DNA of 18,208 nucleotides from Mxb001 sp044360385. GTDB taxonomy: Bacteria > Actinomycetota > Actinomycetes > S36-B12. Numbering within the stretch: position 1 is the stretch's first letter; each line of letters starts with the position of its first letter. Below the pieces are notes generated by a model, which saw only the letters and a list, made by a program, of their open reading frames with translations, was not told the origin of the DNA and ran no database searches. The position numbers and the translations under genes are program-made. This document shows, one piece after another, positions 1-8,546 of this stretch. Location of the stretch: positions 1 through 18,208 of the forward strand of contig JBIKKK010000025.1 of the NCBI GenBank assembly GCA_044360385.1, in the 5' to 3' direction.

Positions 1-3000
1 TCGCGCGGCATGACGAGCGTGAAGCGCCCGAAGTCATCCTCGTCGAGGATGCTGCGGGCCACGGAGGAGCCCGTCTCCTCGAGGTGGCGGGCGAGGAGTC
101 CGCGGACGGTCTCCACGTCATCCGATGTGAGCGGCTCGAGGTCGACCATCTCGGGGTTGACGCGCTCGACGTCGAGATCGAGCACGTACGCGACACCCCC
201 CGACATGCCCGCCGCGAGGTTGCGGCCCGTCGGGCCGATGATGACGACACGGCCACCGGTCATGTACTCGCAGGCATGGTCCCCAACCCCCTCGACCACG
301 AGGGTCGCCCCCGAGTTGCGTACGGCGAATCGCTCGCCCACGGCTCCGCGGATGAAGATCTCGCCGGAGGTGGCGCCGTAGCCGATGACATTGCCCGCGA
401 TGATGTTGGCCTCAGCCGAGAACGGCGCGGAGTGATCCGGGCGCAAGACCAGGCAGCCGCCCGAGAGCCCCTTGCCCACATAGTCGTTGCTGTCACCCTC
501 CAGCCTCAAGGTCACTCCCCTCGGCAGGAAGGCCCCGAAGGACTGTCCAGCAGATCCGACGAAGGTGAGATCGATCGTCCCCTCCGGGAGGCCGCCGCCA
601 CCGTGGCGCCGGGTGACCTCCGCGCCGAGCATGGTCCCGACGGTGCGGTGGACATTGCGGATGGGCAGGCGGGCGCGAATCGGCTCACCCGAATCGAGGG
701 CGGGAGCACAGAGCGAGATGAGCTCGCGGTCGAGGGCCTGATCGAGGCCGTGGTCCTGGGAGGTGACGCAACGCCGCGGCCCCGGCACGGCCGGATCATG
801 GAGAATGGGCGTGAGGTCGAGCCCACTGGCCTTCCAGTGATCGACGGCGGGGACGACATCGATCATGTCCACCCGCCCGATCGCCTCATCGAGGCTGCGG
901 AAGCCAAGCGCCGCGAGGTGCTCACGCACCTGCTCGGCAATGAACTCGAAGAAGTTCACGACGAACTCAGGCGATCCGGTGAATCGCGCGCGCAGCTCAG
1001 GATTCTGAGTCGCCACCCCGACCGGGCAGGTGTCCAGATGGCACACGCGCATCATGATGCAGCCCATCACGACGAGCGGAGCGGTGGCGAAGCCGAACTC
1101 CTCTGCCCCGAGCAGCGCGGCAATGACGACATCGCGGCCCGTCTTGAGTTGGCCGTCCGTCTGCACCACGACTCGGTCGCGGAGGCCGTTGAGGAGCAGT
1201 GTCTGCTGCGTCTCTGCGAGGCCGAGCTCCCAGGGAGTGCCCGCGTGCTTGAGCGAGGTGAGCGGGGAAGCCCCCGTGCCGCCGTCGTGTCCGGAGATGA
1301 GGATGACGTCGGCGTGCGCCTTGGCCACTCCTGCCGCCACAGTGCCTACGCCGGCCTCGGACACGAGCTTGACGTGGATTCTCGCGCGATCATTGGCGTT
1401 CTTGAGATCGTGGATGAGTTGCGCAAGATCCTCGATCGAGTAGATGTCGTGGTGAGGCGGAGGCGAGATCAGGCCGACTCCCGGCGTCGAGTGACGTGTC
1501 TTGGCCACCCACGGATAGACCTTGTGGCCGGGCAGCTGCCCGCCCTCCCCCGGCTTGGCTCCCTGCGCCATCTTGATCTGGATGTCATCGCTGTTGACGA
1601 GGTACTCACTCGTCACGCCGAAGCGTCCCGAGGCCACCTGCTTGATCGCGGAGCGCTTGGAGTCACCGTTGGGCAGGGGCAGGTAGCGCTCCGGATCCTC
1701 ACCGCCCTCGCCGGTATTGGACTTGGCTCCGATGCGGTTCATCGCGATCGCCAGGGTCTCGTGCGCCTCCTGCGAGATCGAGCCATACGACATCGCGCCG
1801 GTCGAGAACCGTCGCAGGATCTGCTCGACAGGCTCGACCTCCTCGAGGGGCACGGGAGCCTGCTCTCCGGCGCGCAGCTGGAAGAGGCCTCGCAGGGTCA
1901 TGAGACGTCGGCTCTGGTCGTCCACGTGGTCGGTGTACTCGCGGAAGACGTCGTAGCGCTTCTCGCGGGTGGCGTGCTGCAGCCGGAACACCGTCTCGGG
2001 GTCGAAGAGGTGGGGCTCGCCCTCGCGGCGCCACTGGTATTCACCGCCCACCTCGAGGCGGCGATGCGCCGGCGAGATGCCGCTGGGCGGGTAGGCGACG
2101 TCATGGCGCGCCTGCACCTCGGCATGAATCACGTCCAGACCGACTCCCCCCAGGCGCGACACGGTGCCGGAGAAGTACCGCTCCACGAGTTCGTGCGAGA
2201 GGCCCACCGCCTCGAAGATCTGCGCCCCCCGATAGGAGGACACCGTGGATACGCCCATCTTGGACATGACCTTGAGGAGCCCCTTGCCCAGGGCCTTCAC
2301 GAGATTGCGCACAGCCTTCTCAGGCGTGATGTGGGTGAGGATGTCGCGGTAGACGAGGTCCTCGACAGACTCCATGGCGAGATAGGGGTTGATCGCGGCC
2401 GCGCCGTACCCGACGAGAAGTGCCGCGTGGTGGACCTCTCTCACGTCTCCGGCTTCCACGATGAGGGCCGCCTGGGTGCGGGTCTTGCGGCGGACGAGGT
2501 GGTGGTGCACGGCCGAGCAGAGCAGGAGCGAGGGGATCGGTGCGAGGTCCGTGGTGGAGTCACGGTCCGACAAGACGACGAAGCGGATCCCGGCCTCGAT
2601 GAGGGCATCGACCTCTTCGAAGATCTCTTCGAGGCGCGCTTCGAGCGCTGCCGCGCCGCCGTCGATGTCGTATAGCCCCGACACCTTGGCTGCGGCGAAG
2701 CCTGACATGTCGCCATCCGAATTGATATGGAGGATCTTGGCGAGCTCGTCGTTGTCGATGATGGGGAAGGGCAGGACCACCTGGCGACAGTGTGCGGGGG
2801 TCACCTCCAGCAGGTTGCCCTCCGGACCGATGACGGTGGAGAGGGAGGTGACGATCTCCTCGCGGATGGCGTCGAGCGGCGGATTCGTGACCTGCGCGAA
2901 TGCCTGCTGGAAGTAGTCGAAGAGAAGCCGCGGGCGCGCGGACAAGGCAGCCACCGGCGTATCCGAGCCCATCGAGCCGATCGGCTCCGCGCCACTGACC

Positions 3001-4448
3001 GCCATGGGCGACAGGATCAGGCGCAATTCCTCTTCGGTGTAGCCGAATGTCTGCTGGCGGCGAGCGACCGACGCCGTCGGATGCACGATGTGCTCGCGAT
3101 CGGGCAGGAGCTCGAGGTGCACCAGACCACCGTGGAGCCATTCCGCGTAGGGCTCGGCATCGGCGAGAGACGCCTTGATCTCCGAATCCTCGACGATCCG
3201 ACCGGCGGCCGTGTCCACGAGGAACATGTGTCCCGGCTGGAGCCTGCCCTTGCGCGTGATGGACGCAGGATCCAGATCGAGGACACCCGTCTCGGAGGCG
3301 AGGACGACGAGGCCATCGTCGGTCACCCAGAAGCGTCCCGGGCGCAGGCCATTGCGATCGAGGACCGCGCCGATCAGAGTGCCGTCCGTGAAGGACACGT
3401 TGGCGGGACCGTCCCAGGCTTCCATCACCGTGGAGTGGTACTCGTAGAAGGCCCGCCGCGCCGGATCCATGTCGACGTCGTTCTCCCACGCCTCAGGGAT
3501 CATCATGAGCACCGCATGGGGCAGTGAGCGGCCCCCCAGGTGAAGGAGCTCGAGGACCTCGTCGAAGGATGCGGAGTCGCTGCCGCCGGGCGTGCAGATG
3601 GGAGAGAGTCGCGCGATATCTCCCGGGATGACATCCGAGGCGAGCATGGCCTCGCGGGCGCGCATCCAGTTGCGATTGCCCTTGACCGTGTTGATCTCGC
3701 CGTTGTGGGCGATGAGTCGGTAGGGGTGCGCGAGGGGCCAGGAGGGGAAGGTGTTGGTGCTGAATCGCGAGTGCACCAAGGCAAGCGCGGACTCCACGTC
3801 CGGATCGGAGAGGTCGGGGAAGAACTCGCCGAGTTGGTGTGTCGTGAGCATGCCCTTGTAGACGAGCGTGCGACTCGACAGGGAGGGGAAGTAGACGTCG
3901 GTCTCATGCTCCGCGCGCTTGCGCAGGCAGAAGGCGCGGCGGTCGAGATCGAGTCCGGACAGCGGCGCTCCCGAAGCACGCACGACCAGCTGCTGGAATC
4001 GCGGCATGACACTGCGGGCAGTGGCTCCAAGCCCTGAGGGATTGGTCGGCACATCGCGCCAGGCGACGACCTCCAGCCCCTCCTCGCCAGCGATCTGATC
4101 GATCCGCGCACGCGTGGCCGACTCCACGTCATCGTCATTGGGGAGGAAAGCCATGCCCACGGCGTACTCCCCCGCGGGCGGGAGACGATCACCGATGACG
4201 CGCCGGAGGAATCGGTCGGGGACCTGGACGAGGATGCCCGCGCCGTCGCCGGAGTCAGGCTCGGCACCCGAGGCGCCACGGTGGTCGAGGTTGAGCAGTG
4301 CTGTGAGGCCGAGCGCGACGATCTCGTGGGAGGGCTGCCCGGTCAGGGTCGCGACGAAGGCAACACCGCAGGCATCATGCTCAGCCGCGGGGTCGTAGAG
4401 ACCCTGGGCAGGAGGAATCGCCGAGAACGGCATCCGGTGAATAGACAA
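1..4448 (-). CDS. gltB: Glutamate synthase large (alpha) subunit, 3' end cut by window edge
   Basis: Transfers the amide of glutamine to 2-oxoglutarate, giving two glutamates; acts in the cytoplasm with GltD, which is outside the window. 1482 complete codons are visible; the family usually has about 1500 residues, so only a short C-terminal piece is missing. The Ntn amidotransferase nucleophile Cys27 sits in EHDACGVAF after a propeptide. The GEINTVKGNRNW motif, the HDGGTGASP FMN-domain motif, the 3Fe-4S cysteines (C-x5-C-x4-C, about residues 1130, 1136 and 1141) and the glycine-rich GXGXG repeats near the end are all in one uninterrupted frame. I chose TTG at 4448 because GGAGG lies 9 nt upstream (4458-4462). 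The first ATG, 4433, is in the same frame but its only SD is 24 nt away. Both starts leave the propeptide intact. Confidence 0.96.
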   Translation of the reverse strand, partial: MSIHRMPFSAIPPAQGLYDPAAEHDACGVAFVATLTGQPSHEIVALGLTALLNLDHRGASGAEPDSGDGAGILVQVPDRFLRRVIGDRLPPAGEYAVGMAFLPNDDDVESATRARIDQIAGEEGLEVVAWRDVPTNPSGLGATARSVMPRFQQLVVRASGAPLSGLDLDRRAFCLRKRAEHETDVYFPSLSSRTLVYKGMLTTHQLGEFFPDLSDPDVESALALVHSRFSTNTFPSWPLAHPYRLIAHNGEINTVKGNRNWMRAREAMLASDVIPGDIARLSPICTPGGSDSASFDEVLELLHLGGRSLPHAVLMMIPEAWENDVDMDPARRAFYEYHSTVMEAWDGPANVSFTDGTLIGAVLDRNGLRPGRFWVTDDGLVVLASETGVLDLDPASITRKGRLQPGHMFLVDTAAGRIVEDSEIKASLADAEPYAEWLHGGLVHLELLPDREHIVHPTASVARRQQTFGYTEEELRLILSPMAVSGAEPIGSMGSDTPVAALSARPRLLFDYFQQAFAQVTNPPLDAIREEIVTSLSTVIGPEGNLLEVTPAHCRQVVLPFPIIDNDELAKILHINSDGDMSGFAAAKVSGLYDIDGGAAALEARLEEIFEEVDALIEAGIRFVVLSDRDSTTDLAPIPSLLLCSAVHHHLVRRKTRTQAALIVEAGDVREVHHAALLVGYGAAAINPYLAMESVEDLVYRDILTHITPEKAVRNLVKALGKGLLKVMSKMGVSTVSSYRGAQIFEAVGLSHELVERYFSGTVSRLGGVGLDVIHAEVQARHDVAYPPSGISPAHRRLEVGGEYQWRREGEPHLFDPETVFRLQHATREKRYDVFREYTDHVDDQSRRLMTLRGLFQLRAGEQAPVPLEEVEPVEQILRRFSTGAMSYGSISQEAHETLAIAMNRIGAKSNTGEGGEDPERYLPLPNGDSKRSAIKQVASGRFGVTSEYLVNSDDIQIKMAQGAKPGEGGQLPGHKVYPWVAKTRHSTPGVGLISPPPHHDIYSIEDLAQLIHDLKNANDRARIHVKLVSEAGVGTVAAGVAKAHADVILISGHDGGTGASPLTSLKHAGTPWELGLAETQQTLLLNGLRDRVVVQTDGQLKTGRDVVIAALLGAEEFGFATAPLVVMGCIMMRVCHLDTCPVGVATQNPELRARFTGSPEFVVNFFEFIAEQVREHLAALGFRSLDEAIGRVDMIDVVPAVDHWKASGLDLTPILHDPAVPGPRRCVTSQDHGLDQALDRELISLCAPALDSGEPIRARLPIRNVHRTVGTMLGAEVTRRHGGGGLPEGTIDLTFVGSAGQSFGAFLPRGVTLRLEGDSNDYVGKGLSGGCLVLRPDHSAPFSAEANIIAGNVIGYGATSGEIFIRGAVGERFAVRNSGATLVVEGVGDHACEYMTGGRVVIIGPTGRNLAAGMSGGVAYVLDLDVERVNPEMVDLEPLTSDDVETVRGLLARHLEETGSSVARSILDEDDFGRFTLVMPR

Positions 4449-4457
4449 CGGGCCACA

Positions 4458-4462
4458 CCTCC
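4458..4462 (-). promoter_or_regulatory. Ribosome binding site deciding the gltB start
   Basis: The minus strand reads GGAGG here, followed by 9 nt and then TTG (4448-4446) in the gltB frame. The alternative ATG at 4433 lacks an SD at normal distance. This favours a TTG start, but only N-terminal mapping or close homologues would settle it. Confidence 0.55.
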
Positions 4463-4470
4463 ACGTCGGT

Positions 4471-4490
4471 CACCCCGCTCGTGCGGGGTG
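4471..4490 (-). promoter_or_regulatory. GC-rich hairpin in the gltB 5' leader
   Basis: CACCCCGC-ACGA-GCGGGGTG forms a perfect 8-bp stem with a 4-nt loop in the minus-strand transcript. It ends 8 nt upstream of the gltB SD and has no U-tract. It could stabilise the leader, modulate access to the SD or contribute to termination; the sequence does not distinguish these. Confidence 0.45.
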
Positions 4491-4520
4491 GTGACGGGAC
4501 GCCGTTGGCCCGTGCGCAGG

Positions 4521-4548
4521 ACCCTAGCAGGAGCGACCGGGAGTCACC
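4521..4548 (-). promoter_or_regulatory. Candidate gltB promoter
   Basis: The minus strand carries TAGGGT (4521-4526), a good actinobacterial -10 (TANNNT). A TGAC-containing -35-like element, GTGACT or GGTGAC, lies 15-16 nt upstream (4542-4548). It falls in the 110-nt gap between lgt and gltB, downstream of the lgt hairpin. A transcript from here would have a leader of roughly 65 nt containing the hairpin at 4471-4490. The spacing is slightly short, so the call is tentative. Confidence 0.4.
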
Positions 4549-4549
4549 C

Positions 4550-4576
4550 GATGACCGGTCAGGGCGACCGGTCACC
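4550..4576 (-). terminator. Inverted repeat on the lgt stop codon, probable end of the his-trp-lgt operon
   Basis: TGACCGGTC (4566-4574) and GACCGGTCA (4552-4560) are perfect 9-bp complementary arms around a 5-nt loop. A G-U and a G-C pair can extend the stem to 11 bp. The lgt TGA (4559-4561) lies at the loop and 3' arm boundary. No T-run follows, which is common for actinobacterial hairpin terminators. The palindromic half sequence GACCGGTC could alternatively be a protein site. Confidence 0.5.
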
Positions 4577-5554
4577 TTGCCCTTCGGGCGAGGATGGCTC
4601 CTCGCCTCGTGGAGTGTCGCCCGCCGCAGGCGACTGCTCGGGAGCGACCTCGGTGACCTTGGCCGCATCCTTGGGAGTGGCCTTGGACTCGCGGATCTGC
4701 TCGAGCTGTTCGCGCTCGAGGTATTTCGCAGGCGGCTGGACCTCCTCGCGTCCGGGCCGCATGCGCGCCGACACGATGAGGTAGACGAGGGCACCGATGC
4801 CCACCAGGACCGACGTCCAGATGTTGAGTCGCAGGCCGAGGACGGTGTTGGCGGTGTCGATGCGGAGGTACTCGATCCACACGCGGCCCAGGCAGTAGAG
4901 CAAGACATAGAGCGCGAAGACTCGACCGTGCCCCATCCGGAAGCGCTTGTCGGCCCAGATGAGCACGAGCGCGACGCCGACCATCCAGAGCGATTCGTAG
5001 AGGAAGGTCGGGTGGAAGGTCGCGTAGTCGGCGTAGCCCTCGGGGCGGTACTGCGGTGCGATCTCCAGACCCCAGGGCAGGGTCGTCGGCGCACCGAAGA
5101 GCTCCTGGTTGAACCAATTGCCCCAGCGACCGATGGCCTGGGCCAGCGCGATGCCCGGGGCGATCGCGTCAGCGATGGGAGGAAGAGCCACGCCGAGGCG
5201 GCGTGCGCCGATCCACGCTCCGAGGCCGCCGAGTGCGACGGCTCCCCAGATGCCGAGGCCGCCATCCCAGATGCGCAGCGCGCCCACGATTCCGGACCCA
5301 CCGGGCGAGAAGTAGAGCTGCCAGTCGGTGATGACGTGGTAGAGCCGGCCGCCGATGATGCCGAAGGGGACAGCCCACAGGGCGATATCGCCGATGACCC
5401 CCGCGCTGCCGCCCCGCGCGACGTAACGCCGTGAGCCCACGACAATCGCGACGATGATCCCCGCGATGATGAGCAGGGCGTAGGCGCGCAGCGGGAGCGG
5501 GCCGAGATTCCACGTCCCCTGGCTCGGGCTCGGGATAGACGCGAGGAGTTCCAC
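4559..5554 (-). CDS. lgt: Prolipoprotein diacylglyceryl transferase
   Basis: Integral membrane enzyme that moves diacylglyceryl from phosphatidylglycerol to the lipobox cysteine of prolipoproteins, the first step of lipoprotein maturation. The 331-aa product has about seven hydrophobic segments. The Lgt signature IGRWGNWFNQELFG is at 141-154, HPTFLYES at 181-188 and GRVWIEYLR near 223. The E. coli HGG motif (His103) reads GGLGIWG here. A charged Glu/Lys/Pro-rich tail after about residue 265 extends beyond the catalytic core and is presumably cytoplasmic. The start is GTG, 21 nt after the dsbA-like stop, with only a weak purine-rich SD, so coupling to the upstream gene is likely. The gene closes the long operon. 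Confidence 0.96.
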   Translation of the reverse strand: MELLASIPSPSQGTWNLGPLPLRAYALLIIAGIIVAIVVGSRRYVARGGSAGVIGDIALWAVPFGIIGGRLYHVITDWQLYFSPGGSGIVGALRIWDGGLGIWGAVALGGLGAWIGARRLGVALPPIADAIAPGIALAQAIGRWGNWFNQELFGAPTTLPWGLEIAPQYRPEGYADYATFHPTFLYESLWMVGVALVLIWADKRFRMGHGRVFALYVLLYCLGRVWIEYLRIDTANTVLGLRLNIWTSVLVGIGALVYLIVSARMRPGREEVQPPAKYLEREQLEQIRESKATPKDAAKVTEVAPEQSPAAGDTPRGEEPSSPEGQGDRSP

Positions 5555-5575
5555 GAGAATCGACAGCGGGCTCGC

Positions 5576-6394
5576 CTACTGGGCGGCCGCTGCCTCCTCG
5601 ACGAGCTTCTCCAGGGTTGCCTGGTCGGCCAGTTGGGCACCGTCGATCGCCGTGCCGTTGAGGTAGCCGCGCGGAGTGCCCTCGACGTTGCCGTCGTAGA
5701 AGGCCTGCGTGGAGTTGGCGGCCCAGCCGAGGTAGCGGTTGCTCGTGAGGCAGTCGTTGAACTGCTCCAAAGGCACGCCGGTGATCCCCGCCTGCTCGGC
5801 GAAGGACACGAACTGCTCGTTGGTCCAGCCCTCGCCCTCCACAGTCGGCTGATTCATGAAGATCGCGTCGTGGTACTCGACGGTCTTGCCTGCGTCGATG
5901 GCGCAGCCCCAGGCGTTGATGGCGGCAGCGGAGGAGTTGTTGCCGAGGTTGTTGTCGAGGAATGCGGTCGGACGCCACACCAGGCGGACCTTGCCGTCCA
6001 GGCCGAGACTTTGGATGCCCGCGCCGTTGAGCTCCTCGAGGGAACCACAGGCGGGGCACTGGAAGTCCTCCCAGATCTCGAGCAGCGGTGAGGTCTCCGG
6101 CGCATCCCCGACAGGCACGCCCCACGGCGCGACACCATCAGCGCCGTAGACACCGGTGGGAACGGCAGCGTTGGGGTCGGGCGCCGGCATGGGCGTGCCG
6201 CCGTTGGCCGAGGAGTCTCCCGATAGCCGCGGCACGACGACCGCGAGGCCGATGATGAGCACAACCACGACGACGACGCCGACGGCGCCGATGATCCGGA
6301 CCGTGCGCTCGCGACGCTTCTCCCGGGCCACCTGCTCGGCCCTGGCCGCAGCGGCCTTGTCGCGGGTGCTCTTGGACTCCCTGTCCTTCGCCAT
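5576..6394 (-). CDS. Membrane-anchored DsbA-like thioredoxin-fold protein
   Basis: 272 aa. A basic, alanine-rich cytoplasmic N-terminus precedes one transmembrane helix at about 33-55 and an external DsbA/thioredoxin-like domain. The redox motif CPAC is at 113-116 inside EDFQCPACG. A cis-proline loop GTPRGYLNG is near 238. Two further cysteines, about 164 and 215, could form a structural disulfide. Family knowledge suggests oxidation or isomerisation of exported protein thiols; the actual partner is unknown. The ATG at 6394 is preferred, with GGAGG 12 nt upstream. An in-frame TTG at 6406 abuts that SD directly and is unlikely to be used. It lies between trpA and lgt, as in many actinobacteria. 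Confidence 0.9.
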   Translation of the reverse strand: MAKDRESKSTRDKAAAARAEQVAREKRRERTVRIIGAVGVVVVVVLIIGLAVVVPRLSGDSSANGGTPMPAPDPNAAVPTGVYGADGVAPWGVPVGDAPETSPLLEIWEDFQCPACGSLEELNGAGIQSLGLDGKVRLVWRPTAFLDNNLGNNSSAAAINAWGCAIDAGKTVEYHDAIFMNQPTVEGEGWTNEQFVSFAEQAGITGVPLEQFNDCLTSNRYLGWAANSTQAFYDGNVEGTPRGYLNGTAIDGAQLADQATLEKLVEEAAAAQ

Positions 6395-6447
6395 GCTCGC
6401 TCTCAACCTCCGTTGTACGCCGCCCCGACGGGCGGGCGACCGCGCCC

Positions 6448-7269
6448 CTACGTTACGGGCCCGGCGTCGATCCTGCGACGCCGCACCCCGGCCGCGAGTT
6501 CCCCGGCCAGGCCGGCAACGGCCCGCTCGGCCTCGTCGATCCCCGGGGCGTCGAGCACGAGGCGGATGAAGGCCGAGCCCACGATCACCCCGTCGGCGTA
6601 GGCGGCGATCTCCGCCGCCTGCTCCCCCGTCGAGACGCCGAGACCCACGGCGACGGGGAGATCAGTCACCTGCCGCACGCGTGCGACGAGCGACTCGGCG
6701 GCGCCGGAGACCGAGGTCCGCGCGCCGGTCACGCCCATGGTGGACGCGGCGTAGACGAAGCCGGAGCACGCGTCGCTCACGACGCGCAGCCTGTCGTCGG
6801 TGCTCGACGGAGCGACGAGGTAGATGCGGTCGATGCCGTACGCCGATGTGGCAGCCGCCCAGTCAGCGGACTCCTCGGGGGTGAGATCGGGAGTGATGAC
6901 CCCGCACCCGCCCGCAGCGGCGAGGTCCCGGGCGAAGGCATCGACACCGAATCGCTCGACCGGGTTCCAGTAGGACATCACCACGGTCGCCGCTCCTGAC
7001 TGCGCGACCTCGCCGGCAATGGAGATCACGTCTGCCGGCGTGGTGCCCCCGCGCAGTGCCTGATCGGCTGCCGCCTGGATGACGGGCCCGTCCATGAGCG
7101 GGTCGGAATAGGGCAGCCCGACTTCGACGATGTCGACACCCGCACCCACCATCGCGCGCATGAGTCGGACGCTGTCGTCACGCGTGGGGAAACCGGCGGG
7201 GAGATAGCCGATGAGGGCAGCCCGCCCCTCTGCACGTGCTCGGGCGAAGGCCTGGGCGAGAGCCGTCAT
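6448..7269 (-). CDS. trpA: Tryptophan synthase alpha chain
   Basis: Cleaves indole-3-glycerol phosphate to indole and glyceraldehyde 3-phosphate; indole is channelled to TrpB. The 273-aa TIM barrel is full length. Catalytic Glu49 and Asp60 fall at the classical positions in VEVGLPYSDPLMDGP. The phosphate-binding end is represented by VGLGVSTGEQ and DGVIVGSAF. Its ATG overlaps the trpB TGA in an ATGA junction, consistent with coupled, equimolar synthesis of the alpha2beta2 complex. A 53-nt gap separates it from the DsbA-like gene. Confidence 0.98.
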   Translation of the reverse strand: MTALAQAFARARAEGRAALIGYLPAGFPTRDDSVRLMRAMVGAGVDIVEVGLPYSDPLMDGPVIQAAADQALRGGTTPADVISIAGEVAQSGAATVVMSYWNPVERFGVDAFARDLAAAGGCGVITPDLTPEESADWAAATSAYGIDRIYLVAPSSTDDRLRVVSDACSGFVYAASTMGVTGARTSVSGAAESLVARVRQVTDLPVAVGLGVSTGEQAAEIAAYADGVIVGSAFIRLVLDAPGIDEAERAVAGLAGELAAGVRRRRIDAGPVT

Positions 7270-8546
7270 CGACCCTCGGCAGCCTCGTCGACCGCTGGGA
7301 GCCCGAACCAGCGAGCAGCGGTGGCCACGTCCTTGTCGCCCCGGCCGGAAAGGTTGACCAGGATCACCGCATCCGGACCTAGCTCATGGCCCAGGCGCAT
7401 GACGCCCGCGAGGGCGTGGGCGGTCTCGATCGCGGGGATGATGCCCTCCGTGCGACACAGCTTCTCGAAGGCATCCATCGCCTCCGCGTCGGTGACCGGC
7501 GCGTAATGCGCGCGTCCAGTGTCGTGCAGCCAGGCATGCTCGGGACCCACGCCCGGGTAGTCGAGTCCGGCGCTGATCGAGTGGGAGGGCACGGTCTGCC
7601 CCCACTCGTCCTGCATGACGTAGGTGCGCGCACCGTGGAGCACTCCCGGTGCCCCGCCTGCGAACCGAGCCGCGTGACGGCCTGTCTCCACGCCGTCACC
7701 GCCCGCCTCGAATCCCCAGAGCGCGACGGTCGGATCATCAAGGAACGCCGCAAAGATGCCCATGGCGTTGGAGCCTCCGCCTACGCACGCGGCAACCGCA
7801 TCGGGGAGCTGACCGGTGGCTTCGAGGATCTGATCGCGGGCCTCTCGCCCGATGATGGACTGGAAGGTGCGCACCATCGTGGGGAAGGGACTCGGGCCGG
7901 TCACGGTGCCGAGGATGTAGTGGGTCTCATCCACGGTGGCGACCCAGTCCCGCATGGCTTCGTTGATCGCATCCTTGAGGGTGCGGCTGCCGGCCGTGAC
8001 CGGCACGACCGTGGCACCCAGCAGCCTCATCCGGGCAACGTTGAGCGCCTGGCGCCGGGTGTCTTCTTCGCCCATGTAGACCACGCAGTCCAGGCCGAGC
8101 AGGGCGGCGGCGGTGGCGGTGGCGACACCGTGCTGGCCCGCCCCCGTCTCTGCGATCACGCGCTTCTTGCCCATGCGGACGGTGAGCAGGGCCTGGCCGA
8201 GGACGTTGTTGATCTTGTGGGATCCGGTGTGATTGAGGTCCTCGCGCTTGAGGTAGATCCGGGCACCCCCGCAGTGCTCCTGGCCAAAGCGCACCGCCTC
8301 GGTGAGCGGACTCGGCCGACCGGTGTAGGTGTGATGGAGGCGATCGAGTTCAGCGTGGAAGTCCGGGTCCGCCATGGCTTCGGTGAAGGCGGCCTCGAGT
8401 CCATCGAGTGCCGCGGTGAGCGCCTCCGGCACGAAGCGACCGCCGTAGGGGCCGAAGTGACCTGCTGCCACCTCGTTGCCCATCGCCTCGGTGCTACCCA
8501 CCTCGTTGCCCATCGCCTCGGTGCTACCCACCTCGGTGCTACCCAC
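7266..8546 (-). CDS. trpB: Tryptophan synthase beta chain
   Basis: PLP enzyme that condenses indole with serine to tryptophan. 426 aa from GTG at 8546. The PLP lysine is about residue 111 in NHTGSHKINN, the catalytic glutamate is in ETGAGQHG near 133, and the phosphate loop is GGGSNAMG. The conserved core begins at GHFGPYGGRFVPE, about residue 29. The preceding residues are a tandem repeat of VGSTEAMGNE (two copies plus half). I chose GTG 8546 because AGAGG (8552-8556) lies 5 nt upstream; this start overlaps trpC by 8 nt. Each repeat offers further in-frame GTG or ATG codons (for example GTG 8531) without better SDs, so the exact N-terminus is uncertain. The frame stays open upstream into trpC, but that part is trpC read out of frame. 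Confidence 0.96.
   Translation of the reverse strand: MGSTEVGSTEAMGNEVGSTEAMGNEVAAGHFGPYGGRFVPEALTAALDGLEAAFTEAMADPDFHAELDRLHHTYTGRPSPLTEAVRFGQEHCGGARIYLKREDLNHTGSHKINNVLGQALLTVRMGKKRVIAETGAGQHGVATATAAALLGLDCVVYMGEEDTRRQALNVARMRLLGATVVPVTAGSRTLKDAINEAMRDWVATVDETHYILGTVTGPSPFPTMVRTFQSIIGREARDQILEATGQLPDAVAACVGGGSNAMGIFAAFLDDPTVALWGFEAGGDGVETGRHAARFAGGAPGVLHGARTYVMQDEWGQTVPSHSISAGLDYPGVGPEHAWLHDTGRAHYAPVTDAEAMDAFEKLCRTEGIIPAIETAHALAGVMRLGHELGPDAVILVNLSGRGDKDVATAARWFGLPAVDEAAEGR
8472..8546 (-). repeat. 2.5-copy 30-bp tandem repeat across the trpC/trpB junction
   Basis: Two identical 30-bp units (8472-8501 and 8502-8531) are preceded in transcription order by a 15-bp half unit (8532-8546, GTGGGTAGCACCGAG) identical to the first half of the unit. 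In the trpB frame each unit encodes VGSTEAMGNE. In the trpC frame the first GGGTAG supplies the trpC stop codon. The unit length is a multiple of three, so copy-number change would preserve the trpB frame. Confidence 0.95.

Noticed and set aside
84..2675. 863-codon open frame on the plus strand
   Set aside because: It lies exactly antisense to gltB, whose minus-strand frame carries the catalytic cysteine, FMN and Fe-S motifs. The plus-strand product is Arg/Glu/His-rich with no recognisable domain, as expected for an antisense shadow in GC-rich DNA.
6395..6447. GC-rich inverted-repeat-like sequence between trpA and the DsbA-like gene
   Set aside because: The arms pair only with mismatches or bulges, and there is no U-tract. 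I could not support a terminator or attenuator.
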